Below, piece after piece: positions 30,244 to 39,566 of a stretch of DNA of 64,000 nucleotides; positions within the stretch are counted from its first letter, which is position 1; every line of letters starts with the position of its first letter. A program made the position numbers and the translations under genes. Location: NCBI RefSeq assembly GCF_000325745.1, contig NC_019907.1, positions 640,001-704,000 of the forward strand, written 5' to 3'. The notes below the pieces were generated by a model. It did not search any database, was not told where the DNA came from, and worked only from the letters and a program-made list of their open reading frames with translations. The DNA is from Liberibacter crescens BT-1. Lineage in GTDB: Bacteria; Pseudomonadota; Alphaproteobacteria; Rhizobiales; Rhizobiaceae.

Positions 30244-30428
30244 GTATCGAATATCTTCTTTTCCATTGCTGAACACATATCAGTGGATTTGAATAGGCAT
30301 TGATCTTGATAAGTAAGGGGAAATAGACTTCCTTGCGCATAGAGACTTGAGTTCTATTAATAGTCAAAAGGTGAGGGATAGACTTGAATTTTTATTCTGC
30401 TCCTTGAGTTCAGTTTTTCTGAATGATC

Positions 30429-31220
30429 TTATAGTGCTGGAAAAGTTGTAGTTGCTATATGATGTCGATGGTGTGTCCAAGCTTCATAATTAAAAAGTAG
30501 TTGATAATGCATGTTATTTAAAAATCGTATTAAAGATAAAGAACTTTTTTTCTGCTTGCGACTTTCTTCAATAGAGCTTCTAGAATTGATATCTGAAAAT
30601 TGATACACTATGCTAGGATTTATTACTAAAGTAGATATATTATATTCCCACCAATGCTTGAGATCATTATCAATAGGACGAAATATTTTTTTTCGACTGT
30701 TTAAAAGATCAGCAGCCGCTTGTTTACCAATTAAATAACCAGTTGTACGAGATGGTATGATTCTAGGTTGTATAAGAGAGAAGCCACCTGGTAATGTACA
30801 TACATGGTTTTTTGTTTTGATTTTATTTGAAAGACTATTAAACTTTATCAAAAGATTACTAATATCACATTTTGATAAATATAAAAGAACATCCATAAAT
30901 TCACTGACAAATTCTACATCATCTTCTAGGACAATAGCACCTGGCTTATCTGAATTTGCAATTTTTTCCCAAAGATTTATGTGACTTATATAGCAACCAA
31001 GCTCAGGAAAGGACAGTGGACGTTTAAACTTTTTTTGATTTCTTTTTTCATCATAAATTGATGAAATATTGTCATAAGTTAAATTATTTCCATCTATTGC
31101 ATCAAAAAAAGAAAAATCTAAACCAAATTGTGAAAGAAGAAGGAAGCATCTTTCACGTCTTCTGACAGAGCGAGGTAGACTAATGACATATACAGGGAAT
31201 GACATCTTATATAACCGCAT
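30429..31220 (-). CDS. Glycosyltransferase family 25 (LOS/LPS-type beta-galactosyltransferase family)
   Basis: The 263-residue product opens with V-Y-V-I-S-L-P-R-S-V-R-R, the family 25 signature, followed by F-D-A-I-D-G and the acidic V-L-E-D-D-V-E-F that binds the metal/nucleotide sugar. The C-terminal third is less conserved. Family members such as LgtB add galactose to lipooligosaccharide at the inner membrane; the sugar here is unknown. The start may be the ATG at 31205. It lies 61 bp downstream of the ABC ATPase gene and could be cotranscribed. Confidence 0.85.
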   Translation of the reverse strand: MRLYKMSFPVYVISLPRSVRRRERCFLLLSQFGLDFSFFDAIDGNNLTYDNISSIYDEKRNQKKFKRPLSFPELGCYISHINLWEKIANSDKPGAIVLEDDVEFVSEFMDVLLYLSKCDISNLLIKFNSLSNKIKTKNHVCTLPGGFSLIQPRIIPSRTTGYLIGKQAAADLLNSRKKIFRPIDNDLKHWWEYNISTLVINPSIVYQFSDINSRSSIEESRKQKKSSLSLIRFLNNMHYQLLFNYEAWTHHRHHIATTTFPAL

Positions 31221-31281
31221 ATTAACTTTTAAAATACCTGAGTTATTTTTTAAATAACTTACAAGTAAATATAGAATCCCT

Positions 31282-32025
31282 TTATAACATTCTTTTAGAT
31301 ATAAAACGTTTTATAGGATCCCCTTGAGGAAAAGAAAAGAATTTATGTGCTGTATCTTGTGCTATAATTCGTCCTTCTTCTAAAAATATAATGTAATTAG
31401 CAATGCTTTTAGCTAGTTTTAGGTCATGTGTAGCAATTACCATAGAAGTACCTTCATGGGCAATAAGTAAAAGAACCTTTATTACTTCTGCTGACAGCTC
31501 TGGATCAAGTGCTGAAGTTGGTTCATCACATAATAATACGCTAGGAAAAGCTGCTAGAGCACGAGCAATCGCTATTCTTTGTTGTTGTCCTCCAGAAAGA
31601 TGAGCAGGCCAACTATCTGCTTTATTTAATAAACTAACTTTTCTGAGAAGTTCTATTGCTCTAGAATATGCTTTAGGTTTTGGCCATTTATGAACAACGA
31701 TGAGCCCTTCTATAATATTTTGAATCGCTGTCAAATGTGGAAAAAGTTGAAAATTTTGAAAAACTGTACCTATTTGCATACGAATTTGATTGATCTCATG
31801 TTTTTGTATTTTTAATTTTGAATTAAAAAATATTTTTTTATTCATGAATCGGAGCATTCCTGAAGAGGGAATTTCTAATAAGTTTATACAACGCAAAAGA
31901 GTACTCTTGCCACTTCCAGATTTTCCTAAAAGCACAGTAACACTGCCTTTTTTAAATGATGCACTTACATCATCTAAAGCCAAGAGAGTATCAAATTTCT
32001 TAATGATATTTATAACTTCTATCAT
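31282..32025 (-). CDS. Amino-acid ABC transporter ATPase (cystine/polar type)
   Basis: The 247-residue ATPase has Walker A G-K-S-G-S-G-K-S, Q-loop Q-N-F-Q-L-F-P-H-L-T, signature L-S-G-G-Q-Q-Q-R, Walker B V-L-L-C-D-E-P-T-S-A-L-D-P and H-loop A-T-H-D. It belongs to the GlnQ/TcyC/ArtP group. The matching permease (35676) and binding protein (36401) lie about 3.6 kb upstream on the same strand, with the FecBCD-like genes in between, so it probably completes that cystine-type importer. Confidence 0.9.
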   Translation of the reverse strand: MIEVINIIKKFDTLLALDDVSASFKKGSVTVLLGKSGSGKSTLLRCINLLEIPSSGMLRFMNKKIFFNSKLKIQKHEINQIRMQIGTVFQNFQLFPHLTAIQNIIEGLIVVHKWPKPKAYSRAIELLRKVSLLNKADSWPAHLSGGQQQRIAIARALAAFPSVLLCDEPTSALDPELSAEVIKVLLLIAHEGTSMVIATHDLKLAKSIANYIIFLEEGRIIAQDTAHKFFSFPQGDPIKRFISKRML

Positions 32026-32509
32026 GTATTTCGATTATATTCTGTGTATTTGCAACCCATTAAATTTTTTGAATAGGACATATAATAAAAAAGATTTTTA
32101 CTACTCCTGTAGCTTTTTTACAATTATAAAGAGAATTACCAATGTAACTGTGGTGATATAGCTTTGAAATCTATCTTCTCTTCATTTTGATAATCTGCAC
32201 ATGATCCTTCAAGGAATTATATTGACCGCGTTTGTAGGCTTTCCTAATCTGGTTATAAAAAAATCTTAAAGATTCGTATTAATATTTTTAATCTCATTCG
32301 TTTCATAATAAGACTAGAACAACAGCAAGGAAAACACATAATTGAGATCACACCGCTCATTTTTTTTACCTTCTCAGGACTAAAGGAAGGACATTCGAAG
32401 TATAAAATATGAATTTTATTACATAGAGCTTTAAATAATATATCCTTGTATCAAAAGAATAATAATCCATTTCATAAGAAATGTCAAATCGTGTGGTAAT
32501 TAAGAAAAT
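32026..32509. other. Intergenic region, no gene seen
   Basis: The stretch lies between the FecD-like permease and the amino-acid ATPase. It is AT-rich with no supportable frame. It likely represents one junction of the inserted transporter block. Confidence 0.35.
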
Positions 32510-33508
32510 TTAACGTTTTACTAGCATTGCTATTATAAAGCTACTTCCTAGCCCAGCCGTGACAATACCTATAGGCAATTCCTGTAAAGGTAATAAAATT
32601 CGACTTAAAATGTCACCGCTACATAACATGATCGCTCCTATTAGAGCACATAAAGGAAGTAATCGCTGGTGACGTAATCCAGTCAATGGACGGCATAAAT
32701 GGGGTACCATCAGTCCTACGAAACCAATTACCCCTGTTAATGATACAAGCAGCGCTGTTGCTATTGCACAACATAAAAACACCTCAATACGTAATCGGGT
32801 AACATGAACACCCAGAGACAAAGCAGTCTGTTCTCCTGCCAGTAAACTGTCCAGAGCTTTCCAGCGTTTTAATAGAAATATAAACAATAATAGAAAACTA
32901 ACCAGAGCGATTGGTAGCGTTTCCCAACGCGCCAGCCCTAGTCCTCCTAGCGACCAGAATAGTACTGAACTGGCTGCGCGCTGGTCACCACTAAACACCA
33001 GGTAGTTGGTAAGAGCATTAAAGAGAAATGAAATAGCCAATCCACAAATCACCAGATTTTCTACCTGTCGTTTCCGTTGTAGAAAAAATAGCAACGTTAC
33101 AGCCAGTGCAGAACAAATGCCACCACAAAAAGCTGATACTGGTAATGTAAGGGTTCCCAACCACTCACCAAAGCGGGTGATAACCAATACTGCTCCTGTT
33201 GATGCGCCAAAAGAAAGACCGAAAAGGAATGGATCTGCCAAATCATTGCCAGTAGTAGTTTGCAGCAGTGCACCAACCATTGCCAGACAGGCGCCAGTAA
33301 TGGCTCCGAGCAGAATGCGAGGCAGACGTAATTCAATGACGATACGACGTACAGTATCGGGTACCTCGTCTTGATTTGACATCAGCATCATTAAAGATTG
33401 CTTTAGTGGAATCCTGATTGCACCGAATGTTGTACTTAACAACATTATCACGAATAGCATCGTTAATGCCAAAAAGCAGATAAGAAAATAATTGTACCGT
33501 GATGTCAT
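32510..33508 (-). CDS. FecCD-family metal/siderophore ABC permease
   Basis: The 332-residue protein has about 9-10 membrane segments and typical FecCD/BtuC features: R-L-P-R-I-L-L-G-A-I-T-G-A-C-L-A-M-V-G, G-N-D-L-A-D-P-F-L-F-G, and G-V-I-G-F-V-G-L-M-V-P-H-L-C-R. It would form the homodimeric inner-membrane channel for an Fe-siderophore, haem, cobalamin or metal-chelate importer. Its start overlaps the stop of the binding-protein gene by four bases. Line 33241-33300 is 30/60 G+C, clearly above the adjacent tcy-like genes. Confidence 0.93.
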   Translation of the reverse strand: MTSRYNYFLICFLALTMLFVIMLLSTTFGAIRIPLKQSLMMLMSNQDEVPDTVRRIVIELRLPRILLGAITGACLAMVGALLQTTTGNDLADPFLFGLSFGASTGAVLVITRFGEWLGTLTLPVSAFCGGICSALAVTLLFFLQRKRQVENLVICGLAISFLFNALTNYLVFSGDQRAASSVLFWSLGGLGLARWETLPIALVSFLLLFIFLLKRWKALDSLLAGEQTALSLGVHVTRLRIEVFLCCAIATALLVSLTGVIGFVGLMVPHLCRPLTGLRHQRLLPLCALIGAIMLCSGDILSRILLPLQELPIGIVTAGLGSSFIIAMLVKR

Positions 33509-34506
33509 GGAGTTGCAACTTTATAAAGCGTACGAGATAATTTTTCTATTGCTGAGATATTTTCAGGTCCTGGTGTGAGTTCACTATATTTTAATTTTAG
33601 ATATTGTTGTTTTTTTACTGCAGTTGTATATTTCATGAGAGGGTGTTTTTCCAGGAAATGCTGCAACATCATAGAGTCATTTCCTTTTTGATAATCCAAT
33701 AGAATGATTACATCCGGATTTGCTGCTGATACTATTTCCCATGAAGTACTACTCCAGCTAGACATCATATTGTCCATGACATTACGCCCACCTGCTGCTT
33801 CAATAATTGCAGTTGGCATTGCGTACACGCCGCTGGTAAAAGGTTTGTCTTCACCCGAATCATACACAAAGACCTTAGGTGGATTATGGCTAGACGATAG
33901 TTTAGGTATTGATGCAAGTTTTTCTTTCCACTGCTTTACAAGTATTTGTGCCTTTTCTTCGCAACCAAAAATTTTTCCTAGTGTTAATATGTCATTGTAT
34001 AAAAGATCCATACTAGCGTGTTGATAAGCATGATTTTCAAAAACACAGCTTTCACTTAGTACTAGCGTTTTGATACCATATTTTGCTAGCGTATCTGGCG
34101 TTACTTCTCCTCCGATTTTCATGCCATAGTTCCATCCTGCAAAGAAGAAATCGGGATTAACAGCTAGCAGAGTTTCCAATGATGGATATTTAGGTGAGAG
34201 TTCTGGAATCGTTCCCATTTTCTTACGGAATTCCGGTGTCATTTTATACCAACCACTGATGCCAGTTAATCCTATAATTCTTGAATTTAAATTCAAAGCA
34301 AATATCATCTCAGACATGTTAAGATCATTGATAATGGCGCGCTTAGGTGCCTGTGTAAAAGTGAGCGGTTTGCCACAACTCTGTACAGTAACAGGGAATT
34401 CTGATGCCTGTGCAGACATCAAAATTCCAAACCCCAAGAAAAAAGCTAAAAGTCTAAGAACAACAACACAAATGATAGATAGTAAATAATCTATTAATAT
34501 TTTCAT
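33505..34506 (-). CDS. FecB/BtuF-type periplasmic binding protein of the metal/siderophore importer
   Basis: The 333-residue product has a signal peptide (hydrophobic about 8-33, ending A-Q-A-S) and a type-III binding fold: A-P-K-R-A-I-I-N-D-L-N-M-S-E-M, L-N-S-R-I-I-G-L-T-G, and P-S-L-E-T-L-L-A-V-N-P-D-F-F-F-A-G. It overlaps the ATPase gene upstream and the permease gene downstream by four bases each, so the three are one operon. The ligand cannot be read from sequence; the Zur-like operator suggests a zinc link. Confidence 0.9.
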   Translation of the reverse strand: MKILIDYLLSIICVVVLRLLAFFLGFGILMSAQASEFPVTVQSCGKPLTFTQAPKRAIINDLNMSEMIFALNLNSRIIGLTGISGWYKMTPEFRKKMGTIPELSPKYPSLETLLAVNPDFFFAGWNYGMKIGGEVTPDTLAKYGIKTLVLSESCVFENHAYQHASMDLLYNDILTLGKIFGCEEKAQILVKQWKEKLASIPKLSSSHNPPKVFVYDSGEDKPFTSGVYAMPTAIIEAAGGRNVMDNMMSSWSSTSWEIVSAANPDVIILLDYQKGNDSMMLQHFLEKHPLMKYTTAVKKQQYLKLKYSELTPGPENISAIEKLSRTLYKVATP

Positions 34507-35321
34507 AAGCTTTCCTCTTTATTGGTGAGCATGGAGGTGTTGGAAGGTACGTCAAAAATACGCACAGGACGAGAAGTCTCAGGATGAAGAACTGTGGAGC
34601 TATAAAGACCGAAGACTGGATAGAGGAAATCACTAGAAAGTGCACGTGAAGGAATATCACAAGTTACTGGTTTTCCTTCATGCAGTACCAGGACTCTGTC
34701 AGCAAATGCTTCTACTAGAAATAGATCATGTAGTACTGCCACCACGGTGATACCGCGTTGTTGGACCAATGTCAGTAGTTCCTTGCGTCTAGCGGGATCC
34801 AGATGGTTTGTTGGTTCGTCTAGCAATAATAGTTCTGGACGCTGTGCCAATGCACGTGCTAGAAACACCCGTTGTCGTTCTCCGCCAGACAATGTTATAA
34901 GTCGACATTTTCGCAATTCCAGAAGATCAAGATCTTTTAATGTTTGTTTTACAATACTCTTTTGTGTTGACAATGATATTTCGTTTGCATGAGGTATGCA
35001 GCCGAGTTCTACGTATTCCTCTACCATTAAATTTAAATTGGGGGAATCGTTTTGACACATAAAAGCAATTCGTTTTGCTCTTTCAACTCTTGAAAGTTGT
35101 TTTAGTGGCGTATTATTAAACAATATATTGCCTGTTTTCGGTTGGATACCGTTTAAAAGAGCGTGCAATAAAGTAGATTTTCCACTACCATTTGGACCAA
35201 TAATTACCAAGAATTCCCCAATTGCAACCTTGAAATGAATATTGGTTAGAAGTTTTTTTCCATTAGGAAGCTCCACATTCAGATATTCTACACACAACAA
35301 AAGTGAGTTGCTCTCAAGCAT
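34503..35321 (-). CDS. FecE/FhuC-type ABC transporter ATPase
   Basis: The 272-residue ATPase shows Walker A G-P-N-G-S-G-K-S, signature L-S-G-G-E-R-Q-R, Walker B L-L-L-L-D-E-P-T-N-H-L-D-P and the H-loop V-L-H-D. It belongs to the iron-chelate/cobalamin importer ATPases. The ATG at 35321 follows AAGGAG by ten bases; the frame is open back to a TTG at 35324. It is the first gene of the operon and is preceded by a promoter with a Zur-like palindrome. Confidence 0.92.
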   Translation of the reverse strand: MLESNSLLLCVEYLNVELPNGKKLLTNIHFKVAIGEFLVIIGPNGSGKSTLLHALLNGIQPKTGNILFNNTPLKQLSRVERAKRIAFMCQNDSPNLNLMVEEYVELGCIPHANEISLSTQKSIVKQTLKDLDLLELRKCRLITLSGGERQRVFLARALAQRPELLLLDEPTNHLDPARRKELLTLVQQRGITVVAVLHDLFLVEAFADRVLVLHEGKPVTCDIPSRALSSDFLYPVFGLYSSTVLHPETSRPVRIFDVPSNTSMLTNKEESL

Positions 35322-35350
35322 CAAAAAAATTCTCCTTGCAATATTGATAT

Positions 35351-35363
35351 GTTATAATATAAC
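35351..35363 (-). promoter_or_regulatory. Zur-like operator upstream of the FecBCD-type operon
   Basis: GTTATAATATAAC is a perfect 13-bp palindrome around one base, flanked by GATAT on one side. It resembles the proteobacterial Zur box core (consensus around TGTTATANTATAACA). It lies 30-42 bp upstream of the ATPase start, just downstream of a -10 element, a repressing position. Confidence 0.6.
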
Positions 35364-35364
35364 G

Positions 35365-35393
35365 TTAATAAGAAGAGATAGAAATCTTGTCAA
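35365..35393 (-). promoter_or_regulatory. Sigma-70-type promoter of the FecBCD-type operon
   Basis: On the - strand TTGACA (35393-35388) and TATTAA (35370-35365) are spaced by exactly 17 bp. The palindrome starts immediately after the -10, where RNA polymerase would be blocked by a bound repressor. Confidence 0.65.
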
Positions 35394-35675
35394 CAAAATA
35401 AGACAGGTCTTCAAGAGAAAAGAAGAATTTGTTTTTTCCTTGGACAAGTTACGTAACAACAAGTGGACGAGACACACTAGAAAGGCAATGTATGCCAACT
35501 TCGAAATCAATCATGGCTCTTCACAATAGAAATATTTCTTGCAGCCTTGTTATTCAAATTCTTAATTTCGATGAATATGCTGTTGCAATAAGATGCTGGA
35601 AAAATAGAAAATGGTGGTGATGAATATTTGAAATTGTTTAATTAAACTATGGGAGATCCATGATAGGTATAAAGC

Positions 35676-36335
35676 TTATTCATAACGTATAGAGAATTTT
35701 TCTAATTTTTTTTGTAAAGAAGATAGTACTGAACTAAATAAAAGATAAATTATTGCTACTTCAATATAGAGGATGAGTGGTTCATAGGTAGTAGCTACAA
35801 TGCGTTGTGCTGTTTGAAAAAGTTCTGGAAGAGTAATAGAAGCTGCAAGAGATGTATCCTTTAAAAGAGAAATAAAGCTATTGGATGTTGGCGCAATAGC
35901 CGTTCTTATTGCTTGTGGTAAAATAATACGAATCATTGCTTGTTTCCAACTCATACCAATGGAATATGCTGCTTCCCATTGTCCTTTTGGTATTGCTGTG
36001 ATAGATGTACGTATCGCTTCTGATGTGTAGGCTCCAACATTAAGGGTAAATCCAATAATTGCAGAAGTAAATGCACTTAAAACAATTCCTATACCTGGTA
36101 AGCTATAAAATATAACAAATAACTGTACCAACAGTGGTGTTCCACGGATAATCCATACATAAAAATTGAAAATAACGGCAATAGGCCCAATAGAAAACAA
36201 ACGAAAAAGAGCTGTTAATAATCCCAATACCAAGCCTAATATAAAAGAAATAAAAGTAATGGGTAAAGTATAAAAAAGAGTTGCTTTAAGAAGAGGAATC
36301 AAAGATTCCTGCATAAGACTTAACCAGGTTGGCAT
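35676..36335 (-). CDS. Cystine/polar amino-acid ABC permease (TcyB/YecS-like)
   Basis: The 219-residue permease has about five membrane helices and the family segments W-I-I-R-G-T-P-L-L-V-Q-L, G-A-Y-T-S-E-A-I-R and the EAA loop Q-W-E-A-A-Y-S-I-G-M ... I-I-L-P-Q-A. It lies 65 bp after the binding-protein gene, so the pair is an operon. Its ATPase is displaced to 31282. Confidence 0.92.
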   Translation of the reverse strand: MPTWLSLMQESLIPLLKATLFYTLPITFISFILGLVLGLLTALFRLFSIGPIAVIFNFYVWIIRGTPLLVQLFVIFYSLPGIGIVLSAFTSAIIGFTLNVGAYTSEAIRTSITAIPKGQWEAAYSIGMSWKQAMIRIILPQAIRTAIAPTSNSFISLLKDTSLAASITLPELFQTAQRIVATTYEPLILYIEVAIIYLLFSSVLSSLQKKLEKFSIRYE

Positions 36336-36400
36336 AAAAAAATTCCATAATATATTTTTTGTTAATATTAAAAATATCTTTTTTAAATAAAAAGGATATT

Positions 36401-37225
36401 TTATTGAGAAACATCAACATCAAAATATTTTATTGAGATACTTTTATAAGTACCATCATTTTTTATTTCGGAAAGAGCTTTGTCAATCTGAGCTTTTAAA
36501 GTATTTTTGCCTTTTGCCATTAATATACCACAAGAAACAACATCTTTTTCTTGATCAACAACCTTTAAAGGAGCATCTGGTTTATGCTTTTTGAAATCAA
36601 GAAAGGAGAGATTTTCATTTATAGTAGCATCCGCACGTCCCGTTAATATGAGTTGTATAGATTGTTCAAATCCATCGCTTAGTACTAAATCCGCTCCAGC
36701 ATTTTTTGCTAATCCAGAAAAATTAGAAGTTATTGTTTGAGCAGATTTTTTCCCTTTAAGATCATTAAAGCTCTTTATTGATGTATTATCTTTTCTAACA
36801 ATTAAAACAGCTTTAGATTTTATATAAGGAGAAGAAAAAGTATATTTCTTTTCTCGTTCTGGTGTAATGTTTACCATATTAACTATAATATCGTAACGAC
36901 CTGTATCAATACCGGCGATAAGACCATCCCACTTACCTTCAATAAATTGTGCTTTTACGCCTATACGCTTGGCTACTTCAGTAGCAATTGCAACCTCGAA
37001 ACCTGTTAAGGTCCCATTAATATCATGAAAAGAATAAGGAGGGTAAGTTCCTTCGAGACCGATTTTAAGAACAGTGCTCTCTTTTGGCCTTATATTTTCT
37101 TCACCATAACTTGGTACAGTTATAAATTTACATAAAGCAAGAAAATAGACACCCGAAATAATTATTTTTGAAATAACATTCCTTTTTCTTATTTTTTCCA
37201 TTTTTCTGCTCTTAATATTGTTCAT
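36401..37225 (-). CDS. Cystine/polar amino-acid binding protein (TcyA/FliY-like)
   Basis: The 274-residue product carries an N-terminal membrane/signal segment (about 18-38) and the family-3 solute-binding landmarks G-L-E-G-T-Y-P-P-Y-S-F, L-T-G-F-E-V-A-I-A, G-K-W-D-G-L-I-A-G-I-D-T and N-I-T-P-E-R. These are closest to cystine-binding FliY/TcyJ. The start may be the ATG at 37201. The gene follows epmB by 69 bp on the same strand. Confidence 0.9.
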   Translation of the reverse strand: MNNIKSRKMEKIRKRNVISKIIISGVYFLALCKFITVPSYGEENIRPKESTVLKIGLEGTYPPYSFHDINGTLTGFEVAIATEVAKRIGVKAQFIEGKWDGLIAGIDTGRYDIIVNMVNITPEREKKYTFSSPYIKSKAVLIVRKDNTSIKSFNDLKGKKSAQTITSNFSGLAKNAGADLVLSDGFEQSIQLILTGRADATINENLSFLDFKKHKPDAPLKVVDQEKDVVSCGILMAKGKNTLKAQIDKALSEIKNDGTYKSISIKYFDVDVSQ

Positions 37226-37293
37226 TTAATTAATCAAGCTATAAAATATTTTCTACAAAATTCAAAGAAGTTTTTTATAAACCTAAATATACT

Positions 37294-38349
37294 CTAAATT
37301 TTAGGTGGGTAAGTGTGTATGAATCCTTTATAGTCCTTTATATGATAAGAGTCACCTGTATTTTTCTTTATATCAGAACCATTTAGATTAATTTTTCCAT
37401 GTCCTCCTGGGATATCTAATATGTAGGACGGTTGACATAGACCTGATAATCGTTCTCGCAGGGCTGAAACAATTTTCTGACCTTCTTCAATACTTATACG
37501 GAAATGGTTGGTTCCAGGTGTCAAGTCCAGGTGATGTAAGTAGTAAGGCTTAACACGTGCCTCTACAAAGATTCGCATGAGAGAGGCAAGTACTTCTGGA
37601 TCATCATTAACTCCCTTAAGAAGAACTGATTGACTGACAAGGCTTATACCAGAATTAGCAAGGCGTGCAAGAGCAGCAAGAGCTTGTTTTGAAAATTCAC
37701 GTGGGTGATTAGCGTGGATAGCAATATAGATTGTTTTATCTGAACTTTTAAGACACTTAATTAAATGGGAATTAATATATTCAGGGATCACAATAGGAAC
37801 CCTGGTATGAAATCTTAAAATCTTGATATGTTGTATCTTTTTTAGACTTTCTATAATCGATTTTATACGATCTAGGGATAGAATTAAAGGATCTCCGCCT
37901 GTCAAAATAACTTCCCAGATTTCAGGATGTTCTTGAATATAAGAAAAAGCAGAAGTTAAAGCTTTTTGTGATAATATTCCGTTACCTCGAGGGCCAATCA
38001 TTTCCTTTCTGAAGCAGAACCGACAATAAACAGGACATATATGAACTATTTTTAATAATACCCTATCGGGATAACGATGAATAATACCTTCAACAGGGCT
38101 GTAAGCAGAGTCACCAATAGGATCCTCTCTTTCCTGTGGCATAATGTTTAATTCTGCTTCTTGTGGAATAAACTGACGTGCTATAGGGTCATGAGGGTCG
38201 TGTCGATTGATAAGCTTAACAATAGTTGAGGTTAAGCCAATAGCATATCTTTTTGATATTTGATCAATAATATCGATCTCATTATCACTGATAAGATCAG
38301 CATTTTTTAATTGTTTTGCTGTCCAAATTCGTCTATCAGAGGATTTCAT
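37294..38349 (-). CDS. epmB: EF-P (R)-beta-lysylation protein EpmB (lysine 2,3-aminomutase family)
   Basis: This radical-SAM/PLP enzyme converts (S)-alpha-lysine to (R)-beta-lysine for EF-P. The 351-residue product shows the iron-sulfur motif C-P-V-Y-C-R-F-C, the SAM-binding T-G-G-D-P-L and the PLP-lysine region near Y-Y-L-H-H-L-D. The short length distinguishes it from clostridial KamA. It starts 20 bp after epmA, and efp diverges just beyond, so the whole EF-P modification pathway is together. Confidence 0.92.
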   Translation of the reverse strand: MKSSDRRIWTAKQLKNADLISDNEIDIIDQISKRYAIGLTSTIVKLINRHDPHDPIARQFIPQEAELNIMPQEREDPIGDSAYSPVEGIIHRYPDRVLLKIVHICPVYCRFCFRKEMIGPRGNGILSQKALTSAFSYIQEHPEIWEVILTGGDPLILSLDRIKSIIESLKKIQHIKILRFHTRVPIVIPEYINSHLIKCLKSSDKTIYIAIHANHPREFSKQALAALARLANSGISLVSQSVLLKGVNDDPEVLASLMRIFVEARVKPYYLHHLDLTPGTNHFRISIEEGQKIVSALRERLSGLCQPSYILDIPGGHGKINLNGSDIKKNTGDSYHIKDYKGFIHTYPPKI

Positions 38350-38368
38350 TAATAAATTATTCTTCTCT

Positions 38369-39418
38369 TTAATTTAAAGGGCTCCAAAGTACTTTTTTAA
38401 TATCTGAAGCCCCAGTTGCGAGCATTACAAGACGATCAAATCCTACAGCCATACCACTTGTTTGAGAAGGTATTAATGGTAAGCACTTTAAAAAATCTTC
38501 ATCAATTGGATAAATTTCTTTATAAATACGCTTTTTTTCTGCCATTGTTTTTTCAAAACGACAACGTTGTTCAATAGGGTCAGTAAGTTCTCCAAAAGCA
38601 TTTCCTAATTCAATTCCACAAGCATAAAGTTCAAAACGTTCTGAAAAACGTGGATCATCAGGACAAGTTCTTGCCAACGTAGCTTCTACCATAGGATAAC
38701 GATCAAGAATGCTACAACATTTTATACCAAGATTTGGTTCAATTTTTTCAACGAGGACGCGAGAAAAAATATCAGACCAAGTATCATCATTTGCTACATG
38801 TATTCCTGATTTTTTTGCTTGTAAAGCAAGAAGATCTTGATCGACATCGCCACAATTATTGATTGTGGAAACAAGATCAATATTGGCATAGCGGGAAAAA
38901 GCGTCAACAACATGTATACGTTCTGGTGGTTTAAATGGATCACAAGAGATTCCTTGAAAAGAGAACAGCTTTGTTTGAGTTGTTTTTGCTGCGATACGTA
39001 TAATATCCATGCAATCATCCATCAATTTTTCGTAGGATTTTTCTGTACGATACCATTCTAACATTGTAAATTCTGGATGATGGATGGTGCTATATTCACC
39101 ATTCCTCCAGACATGTTCAAAACAGAAAAGTTTTTTTTTCTCCAGCGGCCAGAAGCTTTTTACAAGAAAATTCTGGAGAACTCTGTAAATAAAGAGTTTT
39201 TTTTGCTGATCGGCGGTAATTATTTGTGTAGAAAAGGCTTGTAAATGTGTTTCATTGCCAGGCGAAACTTGAAGAGATGAAGAATCAATTTCAGTAAACT
39301 TTTTTTCTATAAAATATGTACGTATAGAATTTTTAATCTTATTACGTTCGATAAGAAATAGTCGGCGATTTAAATGAATATCTGGGTTCCACCAACATAA
39401 ATCAGATGATTTATACAT
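38369..39418 (-). CDS. epmA: EF-P lysine ligase EpmA (GenX/PoxA)
   Basis: This is a class-II lysyl-tRNA synthetase paralogue without the anticodon-binding domain. It attaches beta-lysine to EF-P Lys34. The 349-residue product shows motif 2 F-C-F-E-H-V-W-R-N-G-E and H-H-P-E-F-T-M-L-E-W-Y, with motif 3 G-M-A-V-G-F-D-R-L-V-M-L near the end. Together with epmB and efp it forms a complete module. Confidence 0.94.
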   Translation of the reverse strand: MYKSSDLCWWNPDIHLNRRLFLIERNKIKNSIRTYFIEKKFTEIDSSSLQVSPGNETHLQAFSTQIITADQQKKLFIYRVLQNFLVKSFWPLEKKKLFCFEHVWRNGEYSTIHHPEFTMLEWYRTEKSYEKLMDDCMDIIRIAAKTTQTKLFSFQGISCDPFKPPERIHVVDAFSRYANIDLVSTINNCGDVDQDLLALQAKKSGIHVANDDTWSDIFSRVLVEKIEPNLGIKCCSILDRYPMVEATLARTCPDDPRFSERFELYACGIELGNAFGELTDPIEQRCRFEKTMAEKKRIYKEIYPIDEDFLKCLPLIPSQTSGMAVGFDRLVMLATGASDIKKVLWSPLN

Positions 39419-39566
39419 TATAAAATTTTCTTCTATTAATTTTAAAAGGATACTATGGTTTTCTAATTGATTTTAAGTTACTCAAACTCAATTAATAAAT
39501 TAAAGTACTTATAAAAATTCAATTTAACTATCATTAAAAACAGAAAGTTACAAGGAATTCTAATAT

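Larger units (their letters stand above)
29942..30428. other. Intergenic region with repeat copy 2 and two hairpins
   Basis: The region contains repeat copy 2 (30077-30139), an 8-bp-arm palindrome (30189-30206) and a terminator-like hairpin on the + strand (30219-30243). No protein-coding frame is supported. The hairpin and terminator have no upstream + strand gene, so a small RNA is possible. Confidence 0.4.
35325..35675. other. Promoter region of the metal transporter plus nondescript DNA
   Basis: The part nearest the ATPase gene holds the promoter and operator listed separately. The rest (35400-35675) contains short frames without starts or family matches and is the other junction with the cystine transporter genes. 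Confidence 0.4.
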
